Assembly (NCBI GenBank): GCA_001598975.1
Contig: BBXU01000099.1
Span: forward strand, 1-60,410
Length of the DNA stretch: 60,410 bases
From: Parachlorella kessleri
Lineage: Eukaryota > Chlorophyta > Trebouxiophyceae > Chlorellales > Chlorellaceae
Direction of reading: 5' to 3'
Shown one piece after another: positions 23,154-34,500 of this stretch. Both the position numbers and the translations under genes were made by a program. The notes below the pieces were generated by a model. That model did no database searches. It saw only the letters and a program-made list of their open reading frames with translations, and was not told where the DNA came from. The number at the start of each line of letters is the position of its first letter. Positions within the stretch are counted from its first letter, which is position 1.

Positions 23154-25075
23154 GAAAGTGAGTCGGAGGATGAGGGGCTCGATGGTGCAGAGCTGCTGCC
23201 CAACGTTCCTCCTTTACAGCATCCTCCCTCCTGGTCACATGCCCTGTGGCTGGCCATCAAGCCTGCCGCCCACTGGCAGATTAGCCATTCCAAGCTGGGG
23301 CAGTATGTGCTGGAGTTTGCTGCACAGGGAGCCAGCAAGACAAGGCTGGACAAGGGCTTGTACCGCTCCTACGACAAGGCTTTGGAGAAGGAGCAGAGCT
23401 ACCTGGCAAACATGCAGCAGCAGCAGCAGCAGCAGCAATTGGAAGAGGGCCGCGAGGGGCGGGCGGCTGCTGGAGAGCAGGCACAGCAGCTGGGACCATT
23501 TGAAGTTGCTCGGCCGGCAGAGCAACAGCTGCCAGCTGGCAGAGCGCAGCCGGCGCGACAGGCGCAGCCAGCGGATTTTGGTCAGCAGGCACAGCCGGAG
23601 GCACCGCCGAGGGAAGGGATGGCTGGAACATGTCGGGACTGCGAGGGCAGGGCAGTGCCATCAGACAGGACAATGCTTGAGCGAGCAGGGCTTGGCTTGG
23701 GGGAGGCGGCACACGCCTCCCCCAAGAGTGATTGCGCCACAGTGGGTTCTGCCGATGCTGCTGCTGCTGTTGGCGGCGAAGCACAGCCGCTTGTGGAGGC
23801 CACACACACTGCTCCTGCACATGGTGAGCAGCAGCAGCAGCATCCCGAGCCACAGCAGCAGTGGCAGCGGCAGCCAGAGAAGGAGCCGGCAGGCAGGCCC
23901 ACCGGGCCCAGCAGCGCGGCAGGTGAAGGTGTGCTGGCTGGCACGGCTGACGGCGCGGCGCAGCGGCCCCAGGAGCGACACTTTGAGGGTCAGGCAGCCC
24001 AGCGGGTGCTTCTTGGGGAGGCTCAAAAATCCGAGGAGGATGCCAGTGGCGAGCGCTGGCCGGTTGTAGCTTGGATTGCCTTGACTGCAGCGGTTGCTAG
24101 GAGGTGAGAGCCAGTGCTACTCTTGCTGCTGGGGCTGGGCTTCCCGCGTCCCGGAGGCCACAAGAGAGGGCTCCAGCCGGCAGGTCAGCAGCAGGCCGGC
24201 TGGAGCCCAAGCAAGCTTCGCTGCCAGCTTCCCATGCTTGAGGATCCTCCCCTTATGCTGTTTTTTGAGGGTTGCAGGAGTTAGTGCCTGTGATGTCGCC
24301 GCACTTGTTGCATGCCTATACGGTATGTGTTTTACCCCATGTTTGCTCGTTCACGTGTGGCAATGACCGGCCCTGCCCTTCACAACCAACCTCTCTCTGT
24401 GCAGATGGTGGCAGCATGCGACGCTGTCACTAGCAACCACCCTGGCAGCAGCTGCTGCAGCCACGAGCAGGGCATTGCTGCAGCTATCAGACTCACTTCA
24501 GCCTCGGCAGCAGCGTTTGGAGACTACTCAGGTGCAGCAGCAGCAGCAGGCTGCGGCTTTATGGCCACCTCAGGTAATGTTAGGCTTGGCCCGCTTAGTA
24601 ACTACCGGTTGGGTCCTTTGGGAGAATGCCTGGTCATGATGCATGGTGAGCCGTGAAGAAATCGTCGTTGCACGACTTGCAAGCAGCATTTTAATTGGTT
24701 TGTTCTAGAATCCAACTGAAAGGTGCAGGGATGCGTGGCCCTTTCCAATAGATTCTGCAGCCATGTGGCACTCGTTACCGTTACATGCGGGCCCTGTGGT
24801 ATCTGCCCATGCAGGAGTTACGAAATCTGTGGCCATTGCTGAGAACGAGTCACCCTTAGTCACAAACTGTATCAAGGCTGCTGCAGGTGCCTGATGCCCA
24901 TGTGAGCCCCTCGCTAGCGTTGATGCTGAAGGACAGGGCCGCCATTAACAGGCAGGCTCTGGAGGCTTGTGGCTTCGACGCTGGCGGTGAGCTTTCCTGC
25001 ATGGGAGGCCGCCCTCAATGCTGGCCTGCTGCCCTGCAGAGCATTCAGCAGCAGGGCAGCACAAGGCATCGATGA
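19480..25075 (+). CDS. unrecognised protein with three WDF/VYKFG modules
   Basis: I do not recognise this family. A phase-consistent model (19480-19624, 19815-20281, 20595-20714, 21005-21715, 22046-22227, 22565-24103, 24405-24573, 24887-25075) gives about 1173 residues. A module occurs three times. Its first half reads W-D-F-x-T-x-R-G-x-x-D-G-x-x-x-Y-K-F-G-x-x-D-P (20190-20262, 21636-21708, 22915-22986). After 15-25 residues (about 85 in copy 3) its second half follows: W-S-N/H-A/T-L-x-L, then SLRKL or SHSKLGQY, then a helical tail in copies 1 and 3 ending EERLLA or EQSYLA. In copies 1 and 2 the halves are on separate exons; in copy 3 they are in one exon, pushed apart by a polyglutamine insert. 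The linkers are Gln/Glu/Ser-rich. The first exon and the 3' end are uncertain: the end lies 70 nt from an RNase III frame and the two may be one gene. Confidence 0.7.
23112..23150 (+). repeat. CAG microsatellite coding polyglutamine
   Basis: Thirteen perfect CAG units followed by CAA encode a glutamine run inside the third WDF/YKFG module. A second run of seven CAG units lies at about 23415-23435. Both sit in the same large exon. Confidence 0.9.
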
Positions 25076-25144
25076 GCCTAGTACAGAAGCGGCTAGCGGC
25101 GGCTAAAATCATCGCGTCCTGCCCCACACCTGCGCGCCCTCTAG

Positions 25145-27419
25145 GAATGCGAGTGGTGGCTGCATCCGTACAACGCAAAAGTAGTTGAGGGTGAGATTCA
25201 AGGCCTCTCTTTGTGTGCGACTGTGGTGCAGGCAAGACCACTAGTCCCCTAGTGGACCTGCCTGCCTGGCGTGTCACCCAACTGACCAGCTACCCGGTGC
25301 GGGACTTGGATCTGTACCGCAAGGCCTTCACCCACCTCACTGCCCTGCCCGCCTCCCAGAAAACCGCCGAGGTGGGTGCTGCCGGAGGAGCCGGAGCTGG
25401 CATGGGCCCGGCAATGCGCGCCATGTGTTTGCCCATCAGAGCCAGTGTCAGGGTAGGGCAATGTTCTTTTGAGATATAGCGTATCCTTGCCCCAACCTGC
25501 AGCTCTAGTGGATGGCTTTGTCACACTGTCCCAGATCGCCAATATCCATTGAGAGGAGCTTGTTTTTCAAAACACCATCAGGGGGGTCCCCCTTAAGCCC
25601 GCCCCATTTCTTTCGACTTGAGCTGTCACTCTTGCCTCTAAGCTAGGTCAGCCCCCTGGCTGGCAGGAGTTCGTGTCACTATTGCTAGGGCCCATGCTGC
25701 TGACGTACATTGCTCTGGTGGGAGTGGAAAGCAAGGGGCTCGGAGGGTTGGTAGCTGGGAGTCACACGGCTGGGTGTGGTGAGGGCGTGCCTGGGTGCTG
25801 GAGTGAGCGGGTGTCTCGATGGTGGTGTGCAGAGCTACGAGCGTCTGGAGTGGCTGGGCGATGCGGTGCTGGAGGTTACTATCAGGAGGCTGTTGATGAG
25901 CAAGTACCCCGGCTCCGATGAGGTACATGTGTCTGCATGTGTCCGATGACGCTGTGCTATGTGTGTACATACATGTCTGGCTGTTTAGAAGTGTGTAGGG
26001 AAATGTTATTGGTCTCCCAGCTGTGCCGAGCACCCAAAGTGGCAGACACCTAAGGGTGCCATGGCAGTGAACGTTCCATAGCGGCCAGAGCTGCAGCAAG
26101 CGCGTTTGCCAACCCCTCTGCCCATTGCGTCTGGGCTTGGGCAAGCTCTTGACCCTGGACCAGGGCCTTGCCTCCTGCAGCCGCAAACACCAAACAACTT
26201 TGCCTCTGACAACTCAGTGTTGACGTGCCTCCCAACTGGCCTGCAGGGCGAGTTGTCACGGCTAGCCCAGTGCCTGGTCTCCGGCAGGCGGTGCCGGGAG
26301 TTTGGGGAGTTCCTGGGCTTGGACAAGTATGTGGTCATGGCCGGGTACGGCATGCGCGACGGGCTGCAGCAGCGGCCGGACGTGCTGGCTGACGCCTTTG
26401 AGGCGCTGGTAGGAGCCATCCACCAGGATCAGGTAAGGCTGCTCTGTGCGCTGGGGGCGCTCATGTTGAGACTAGGTACCCTGTCAGAAGGAAAAGGGCT
26501 CGAGTGGCCGAGCTCGTCCTTGTGGCATGGAAAGGGGTCTGGGAGACTGAACTGCTGAGATGGTAGCCGCGGTAGCTACCGGGGGTGACAGCTTCACAAA
26601 GCAGTGAGCTCCAGCCATTATCCATGAGACTTTCGTTGCAATGGCTGCGCTCTGGTCCTGCTTTGTTTCCAGTGACCGCTTACGGTCTTGCGACACTTGC
26701 AATGCTCTCTCCTCTAAGCCTAGACCTGGCATATTGACCACTTCATGCCCAGGCTTTGCCGGCATCCTGACAGTACAACTCAAGGCGTGACCCCTGTAGG
26801 GCCTTGAGGCTGCTGAGCACTTTGTGCTGCGGGTCCTTGACAGCTGCATCGATTGGGACGACCTTACGGCAGGCGGCGATGACCGGTCCGTGCTTACCAA
26901 GTGGGCCCTCAGCCAGCGCATGGCGCGTCCAAAGTACCAGATCGTTGGCAGGGAGTGGCGGCCGGTGAAGCAAACCGGCATGCTGGTACGTGGCGGCTGG
27001 CTTGGTCAGGGGCTGCTTGCTGCCAGGATGTTCTCTAGATGTCTGCGTTTTAAGCAGGGCCCTGGGTTGATGCTGGGCACCTAGGTGTTGCCAGGGGAGG
27101 CGGTGGGCTGCTACGCCCTGCCTTAGACAAAGCATGCACAGACAATGACCAAGCTCATGATCGCCACGTCAACTTTTACTGGCATATTGCCTCCAATTCC
27201 TGCCTGCCTCTCGGCTCTGGGTGTTAGCCTTCATGACGGCTTGCAGCTTGTGCCGTGCTACCAGCATGAAACCAGACCCTTCGCGCATGTATGCAGAGGC
27301 AGTACGTCACAGTGGAGGTCAGCGTTGGTGACGAGGTGTGTGGGCGGGGCACCCATTGGGAGAAGTGTTTTGCGGAGAAGGCAGCTGCCAAGGCTGCCCT
27401 GGCCGCGCTGCAGGAGTAG
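25145..27419 (+). CDS. ribonuclease III with dsRNA-binding domain
   Basis: RNase III enzymes cut double-stranded RNA. The supported exons are 25145-25194, 25232-25371, 25833-25922, 26247-26432, 26800-26985 and 27297-27419 (TAG stop). The signature ERLEWLGDAVLE lies in the third exon with the catalytic Glu and Asp. The second acidic pair is in DVLADAFEALVGAIHQD in the fourth, so the active site looks intact. The C-terminus is a dsRNA-binding domain: PKYQIVGREW, then YVTVEVSVGD and EKAAAKAALAALQE. There is one RNase III domain, so this is a class-I-like enzyme and not a Dicer with two. The 5' end is unsettled: the frame entering 25145 needs an upstream exon. A start at ATG 25072 with a short intron, or joining to the WDF/YKFG-repeat gene, both keep phase. 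Likely roles are rRNA or organelle RNA processing, or small-RNA work. Confidence 0.83.
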
Positions 27420-28833
27420 CCATGCACGGCAGGAGGCGCATATGCACTCCTGTGGGTATTCAAGGGCTGGGTGTCATTGAGTCTGCGAACACAGCCGCGA
27501 GGGTGGCGGTGATGGGTAGGTCCCTTGCTGCAGTCCCCTTTGTGGATGCAAACTGCTGCCAGACATTTAGGCTGAATATGTGCGGTCAGACTATATCTTG
27601 ATTTGTACTTGTTTGTGTACTGTCGGTGTGATGAAGATTGCCATTTGATTGGCGACGTTCCGTTGCTTGTAGTTGACATGGGCAGGGTTCTACTGTTGTA
27701 TGTATGCAAGCTTGACACCCACCTGCAATTTTGACGGGATCGTCCCTTTTGATTGATTAGGTCAATATCACTGCTTATTGTTCAGCAGCTAATGGAATTA
27801 CAACAAGAGGAGGCGGTGGGATGAGCCCACCACTGCAGAAAGCAACCCTTCTGTAACTACCTCTGCCCACGCTTGAGTTATTACAACAAATGCAGGCGGC
27901 CCCGTCCCCCGCTCTCACCTGCCTTGTTCTAACTGCAACAGGGTGCAAGCGGTATTGGCTGTAAATGTAGCAACAACAACATTGACAACAATTGGAAGGG
28001 CAGCATGCAAGCATGCTCAGCATGCGTCTTGGTGCGGAAGGCACCCTTAGATTCTCATCAAGTTCTGGCACGACAGGAGAGTGCAGCATTGCCAAGAGAA
28101 GTGCTGAAGGTTCAAACTGGACTTAATCTAAGAAGCCGCATGCGCAAGACAAATGAACACTGATGATCGCATTACCTGCCACACTAGATGAAACAACACT
28201 ACCTGCCACCGGTAACAAACCGGGATTTGCTACTCTCATACGTGCAGGCCGCAAGCCAGCTGCCCTATCACTACATTTGCCCCATGACATCCAGCCTCAG
28301 CTCCAGTTTGGACATAGGAAGTGCACTAGCGGAGGAAATGAACATCATGGTCCGGGCAGATTTTCAATAGAGCATTGCTCTTGAAGCACTCATCAGGGTG
28401 CAGTTTACAAGCATTGCACACACATGACGTGCATTAAAATGCAAGCATTCTGAAAGCTCCCCCTAGACAGGACCTCCACAGATACGCCACCCCTGCCTCA
28501 TGGGAAGAGGTCTTGGCAGTTTTGCAATGTCAGCCGCAGCACTACAGTGTTCCGGATCTTGAGTTCATGGCGTGGGCTGCAGTGTCGCCCTGCAACTAAC
28601 AACCATGCAGTGACTTTGGTATTACTTCTGCATTCAAAGTAAGCCGTGGGACCGGATCTCTCAGAAGCCCGTCGCGGTGCCCGGTCTACTGTTCTGCAGG
28701 CAGGTGATGCGGCCTACACAGCAGATACCCATTGTGAAAGCAGAGCACATGACCAACTGAACCTAGTTCTGCCTGCCCACTGCAACTCAGCAGGCTGCTA
28801 TCCCCTGGAACCGTCTATAGCGCACACCTGGTC
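27420..28833. other. intergenic, no supported gene
   Basis: This 1.4-kb stretch is relatively AT-rich. It holds short frames (28188-28370 plus, 27775-28095 minus) that I cannot connect to any gene. TGTAA at 27852-27856 could end the RNase III transcript. Confidence 0.4.
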
Positions 28834-29271
28834 TCACTGCACGGTGCCTGCATTGGTGAGGAGAGGCGCGGCTGCCTTGCTGGCCTTTACAGCGGCATCT
28901 GCGAGCTCTTGCTCCAGCCACTCCAGCTCATCATCGGTGAGGCCACATGCCAGAAGTACACCCTCTGAACCAGGCAGCAGCCCCTCCCACAAATGGTCGG
29001 CGCTACCCAGGACTAGCGCTAATTCAAGCTGCCAGCTCTGGCAAACTTGCCTAGCCAACATGGCAAGTGTGCCCATGCCTCAGGACCGTTGGAGGCTGTT
29101 GTGAGCCAGCCTTGTGTCCTTGCTCCGCCAGCAATACCTGGGGCGGCATCCAAGGCTGCCATGGTGAAGGAGGTAGCAAGGGGCGTGTTGGTGGGCGTCG
29201 GTGGGGCCGCATCGCCTCCTACCACGCCAGCTGTGGCTACCTTGAGTGCTGTGCTGATGTGCTCCTCCATG
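28834..29271 (-). CDS. weak hypothetical protein
   Basis: Two adjoining minus-strand frames look protein-like. One starts at ATG 29271 (MEEHISTALKVATAGVV, then Pro/Thr-rich). The other ends at TGA 28834 with an acidic amphipathic helix (LTDDELEWLEQELADAAVK). Joining them needs a 60-70-nt intron with a GAG acceptor, which is weak. Alternatively only the second frame is real, from an ATG near 29070. The sequence resembles nothing I know. It lies just downstream of the DUF599 gene on the same strand. Confidence 0.3.
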
Positions 29272-29593
29272 AGCGCGCAAGTTTGGTTTCGGACGGGTGT
29301 GGGGAAATAGATGGCAGTATTGACGGCTTGTTGACCCTTCCAAGTGTGCCACCAGGTCGAAGGGGAGGTTATGGGTGGGTCCTTTAGCCAAATTCGCCAC
29401 AGGTCGCATGTACAGCCTCGCGCCAGAGAGCAAGGACCATGTGACATCTAGAAGGCAGTTGTACATAGCCATGACATGACGTGTCATGGAGGCATGGCCC
29501 ATGGCATGCCTAACAAGTCTCCACAATTCATGTGTGGCCTGGCAACAGGTCCTCATTCATAGAACTGCTACTTGCATCCTCCCAAAGCAACAA

Positions 29594-31179
29594 TCAAATG
29601 GACACTGCCAGCAAAGTTTGCTCGTCATGCTGGTTTCTAGCACCCTCTGTAACAGCTCCTGTCACTGGTAACCCATCAGCCCGACCCCCTGAGGCTGTGG
29701 CAGCAGGCTGCTGCAAGCTCTCAGTGCTAGAGACCTGCTTGACACCTCCCCCCTTTCCGTGCTCGTTCGGACTGTCTTCTTCGTCGTCATCCGTTGGTAT
29801 ATAGTCAAGGAAGAACAGGGCGACCACCAAAATGACTGTGGCTATAAGGAGTGCCAGGGGCCCCAGCAACCACATGATGAGCGGCATGAAGGCAAACATG
29901 AACCGCAGCCCTGCAGCCAGGATCAACTGCTTAATGGGTGCATCCAGATGACTTCCTGGTTGACTTCCCATAAGTTCTGGAAGACCTCAGCTAGAATCTG
30001 CAAGCCTAGCAGGAGCAGAACCTCCACGCATGAAAACCAAGAGATGCCCCTGCAGTACACCAGCAACAATCCCCCAGCACAGTGCGGCCGTCCGCATGTG
30101 TGCCTACCTATGGCCAGGTACAGTGCGGAGCGTTGCGCTATCTTGATGCTCTGCTTGCGTAGGGACTTTGAGTTATTCTGGGGGACTACTCTCACCATGA
30201 AGCCCTGCAGTCAAGAAAAAGGCAGAGGTGATCGTTAGGGACCGGAAACAGCCCCCATCAGGCCTGACAGTTGCGCTTCTTCATCTTCCCATCCAACATA
30301 ACTACTCAACAGGTCTGATAGGCGTATTACTCCAATGTCACCTATGAGAGATGTATTCCGTGCTTCCCTACCAGATGGATAGACAGCCGGACGCTCTGTG
30401 AAAAGCTGAGCAGGGACAGGAACAGCGCCCCAAGGGCAATTGCCAACTTCACCTCAGGCGAAAGCAGGGGAGCATCACCTGCGTTCAGAGGCCTGTCACT
30501 AAATTTGCATAGAGCAAATCGACTTGGCTATGATAGTGCTGGCAGTCAGCACCTTCTTTCATGAAAGCAGGTATTGCAAACAACTTGCCTGATATTGGAT
30601 CCTTTGATGAGAAGTTTGACACCTGCAACATACCTCCCAGCTGTGTAGCTAAGAACATGCTCAACAACACCTACCAAGATGTCTGCAAGTGGTTATGGCC
30701 TGCACTATGGAGACAGTCTCCTACACATACTGAACTCCAGCTACCTGGTCAATCTTTGTGGGGTCAGTTATTATTTGCAGCAGAGCTGAAGCTAGGGCTG
30801 CATTGCTTGCAGCCAAGATTGCCACGCCCGTCACACTGTTTCGGAGGGTTTGCACAGCTACGATTGCCTCCTTGCTTTCCTGCACTCATTTGATTAACAG
30901 TGTGATGGCTCAGTAAGGGTTTACGAGTGTCCTAGCAGCACAAGTTCGTCACGACGCGGCAGTGTGTCAGTGGTAAGCCAGGCGCCCAGGCCTTACCGCC
31001 ATCATAGCCTCTGTCCACAAGGCTCTGTTCTGCCTTGTAACTGCCCAAAGCACTACGCCTCGTTTTCTGCCCCATGAGAAGGTGCAGCCTTTGAGAAGGA
31101 AGTACCAGAGGAGGTAGGCGGCATACAAACAGATGCAGAATATCAACACAACAAGTTCCCCAACTTGTGCACCTTCCAT
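29594..31179 (-). CDS. DUF599 membrane protein
   Basis: Six minus-strand exons (31179-30997, 30879-30745, 30622-30589, 30478-30372, 30204-30108, 29910-29594) give 290 residues. Family hallmarks are the first membrane helix (LVVLIFCICLYAAYLLWYF), the NRALW stretch, AVQTLRNSVTGVAILAASNA, a helix LALGALFLSLLSFSQSVRL-like block, and the last helices FAFMPLIMWLLGPLALLIA and VILVVALFFLDYI. This makes four or five membrane segments, in the order seen in plant and bacterial DUF599 proteins. The biochemical role of the family is unknown. The tail after the last helix is acidic and polar, about 75 residues, and probably faces the cytosol. The third intron (30588-30479) has a GC donor (TCAG|GCAAGT). The start is the first ATG; a GTG 18 nt upstream is not a likely eukaryotic start. 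It is divergent from serine decarboxylase. Confidence 0.85.
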
Positions 31180-31563
31180 TCCTTCCCCGACATGCACAGT
31201 ATGCCTATTAATTTACAACTGAGTGGGTGAAGTGGGGATGTGCAAGTTTACACAGCGCTCTCTAGAGCATCGATCACTGCAAGGGCAGCGTTCGTCTGCC
31301 AATCAACAAATGCATACTTCCTCCCAGAAGGAACCTTCTGCATTCTGAGAAAATATCAAGTGATCACTTGATCAGTCACCTCCCGCATGACAAACGCCTT
31401 AGCATGAAGGCGGCTGCCTTTCAAAAGGCTACCCCAACCTTACTGTCGCCGGCTACAGGGCATAGAAGGAGCACTTCTTGGAGCCCGAGGCCAGCGATTG
31501 CTTGCGAGCGGTCGCTTGCTTGCAGTTCACTTAGCTCTTCTACCAACAAGCATCAACGTCAAC
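31180..31563. promoter_or_regulatory. divergent promoter, DUF599 / serine decarboxylase
   Basis: These 384 nt separate two divergent start codons and must hold both 5' UTRs and promoters. No clear TATA box or named motif stands out. Confidence 0.4.
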
Positions 31564-34500
31564 ATGGAACAGGAGATCCTTCAGCTGGCCACCCAGCCCC
31601 TGCCGGTGCCTGTAGAGCGCCAGGAGTCTGGCAAGGGCGTGGCCAAGGATGACAGCGTTGACAAGGAGAACGCGTCACAGGGCCAGCAGCAGCACAAGGC
31701 CAGGCGGGCGGAAGCACCCATCGTCCCCTACCAGGCGGTGCCTGTCACGGGGGAGACACTCATCACCCACAATTACACCCCTGCTTTGGCAGTGGTGGAG
31801 CATGAGGACATGACCTCAGAGGTAAGTTCAGTGCTGGTGGGGCGGCTGCTAGTGCCTGGCTGATGAGTTGATCAAATATACTATAACCCATGACTGTGAG
31901 GATCACTTACCAGCTTTCCGTGTTGAAGAATGACTCCTTCATGGAGTTGCCTGTGGCTGGTGACTTTCTTTGTAGGTCCTGAGCTTGAGAAAGAAAGTTC
32001 TGCCAGCTTTTGCACATTTAAGGGCCTTTGACGTCCGAGCCAACCTGTGACTTGCTGTGTATGAGCTAGTGCGTGATGTTATTGCTGCAGGAGGTGGAGA
32101 AGAAGATAGCACATGTGATTGGGGAGTATAAGACAAAGCTGGAATCCCGGACAGAGCACCATATGGGGTGAGCAGCTGCAGGCGGCCTGTGCGGTTGTTG
32201 ACAAGCTGGTCACTGTTATTGCAGAATCGCACAAAGCCCTTGGTGAACCTCAGCTGAGCTCAGTGAGACCGCTGCAGCTGGACTGAAAGGTTTGGGAGTG
32301 TGCACGCAAAGGTTATCTTGATGCCTTGGGTCTCGTGTTATTTTTTGCCATGCGTCGTGGCAGTTGCATTAGATGGAACTGTCTGATACAGAGCCCGAAA
32401 GTCTTGAGTGAGCGAGCCTGAAAGTCATGAGTGAGCGTGCCCCGTGCAGGTACCCCTACAACCTCGATTTTGACTATGGTCCACTGGAGTGCCTCCAGAA
32501 GTTTTGCATCAACAACCTTGGGGACCCCTTTATTGAGTCCAACTATGGCGTGCACTCTCGCGAGTTTGAGGTGTGCCCGCTTCATTGCGTCTGTCCTGTT
32601 CAGGGCTTTGACCTTGCATGCGGTCGAAATACTACTGTGCAGCGGGGCTGGTAGTATGGTCGTCATGCGCTGCAGATGGGTGGCGGGTTCTTGGGTTGGT
32701 TGGGGTGGGGGTATTTCGGGGGTGCGTTACGTTTGAATGGGTACATGCAACACCTTCCCCCTTGTCCGGGGACGGGGAAGCCAGCCAGCAGTGCTCCCTG
32801 CCGCGCAGACTGGTAAAGTCATGCTCCTGATATTGTCCTCGCCTTGCAGATCGGGGTGCTGCAGTGGTTTGCACGGCTTTGGGAGATTGAGCAGGACGAG
32901 TTCTGGGGCTACATCACCAACTGCGGCACAGAGGGGAACCTGCACGGTATCCTGGTTGGACGGGAGAACCTGCCAGATGGCGTGCTGTACGCCTCTCGGG
33001 AGACGCACTACTCCGTGTTCAAGGCGGCCCGCATGTACCGCATGGATGCTGTCAAGGTGAGATCGAAAGGGCAGCTAGGAGTGAAGGCAAGGAGGCTAGG
33101 GGGAATGCAATGTGTGCGTCATAGCATTGGTGTGTTGCTGTAAGGCTTGGGGTGGGTGCGGGGGGCAAGAAGCGACTGTTTACTTTTTACTCACGTTGTC
33201 CGGGGACAAGCATGATATTTCGTGCTTTGGGGACTTGCTGAACGAGGCTGCAGGGGTTTGTCCCACCTTCCGCCCGGGGCTTGAGTCTATAAGACAGTAT
33301 TTCTCTGAAGTCTGTGATTGATTTCTGGCCAGTGGTGCTGCGTGACAAAGGGCCCTCTGCCTTGAGAGTCGGGAGCCAGCCAGGGTATTGATCTATGACT
33401 CTAAGGCTATTCCTGCTGGCTTGCCTGTCATAGGTAGGCACCTTGGAGACAGGCGAGATTGACTATGAGGAGCTGAAGCAGCACCTGATAGCCAACAGCC
33501 ACCGCCCCGCCATCCTGAATGTCAACATTGGCACCACTGTGAAGGGTGCGGTTGACGACCTTGACAAGGTGAGTCGCCGCTACCAAGGGTTGGCGACAGG
33601 CGGGGGTGATGCAGGTCTCCACGCTGTATGCTGGATCCATCTGTTAACATTGCGTCATCTACGCCTGTGGGTGCCCTTGTAGGCACCGGTTCGGGAGCTG
33701 CATTATGTCCCTAACCTAGGCAGTGAAGGAGGTTGAAGGAGGATGGTTGCCTGGGGTGCGGGGACTCCACAGGGAGCTTCACTCGTGCTTGCAGCAGGCT
33801 CATGGGGACCTGGGGAGTGGCTTCTGTACTAAGAACTGTATGAGCCTGAATCGCGCCTTTTTATAGTGGCAGCATTGCTTGTTGTGCAGGTCCTTGACAT
33901 CTTGAAGGAGACAGGCTACAATGAGGACCGCTTCTTTATCCATTGCGACGGCGCCCTTTTTGGGATGATGGTGCGTTGGGGCCCTGCCTTCCATTTATGT
34001 TGCCAAGCGGAGGGTGACTTGTGGGCCCGAGGGGTCCCTCCAGAGCATCTGTTGGTTGTGCGAGGTCGGGGGAACGCTGGGCGAGGCCGCTTAGTCTAGC
34101 CGCACGTTTCTGCTTTGGTGGTCACGAATGTTGTTCCTACCAGGCATCTTGCGAGTGTGCAGATCCCCTTTGTGAAGCGCGCCCCCATGGTGACCTTCAA
34201 GAAGCCCATTGGCAGCGTCAGCGTCAGCGGCCACAAGTTTGTGGGTGCCCCCGTGCCGTGCGGTGTGGTCATGACGCGGCTGCGCTACATCAAGGGCGTG
34301 TCCTCGGGTGAGCTCGAGGGCCCTTTGTGGGAGGAACGGTGGCGTTGCTTGGCTTAATGTGGGCTGAGTGTAGTTTGACCCTTCCCTTGGGAGAAGTGAG
34401 ATGGCTAAAGTGTGGCCGCGTGCAAGAGGGATTGTGTAGGCCTGGCAGTAGGATACCCAGTATTTAGTAGTAGCAACAGATATGGCATCGCACTGTCAGT

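Noticed and set aside
22521..23944. long minus-strand frames rich in leucine, serine and cysteine
   Set aside because: They are antisense shadows of the CAG/CTG-rich exon of the WDF/YKFG gene; poly-Leu, Ser or Cys arises from reading CTG, AGC or TGC repeats.
24278..24322. possible extra 45-nt exon in the WDF/YKFG gene
   Set aside because: Joined in the phase required by the exon ending at 24103 it gives an immediate stop, while direct splicing to 24405 keeps phase.
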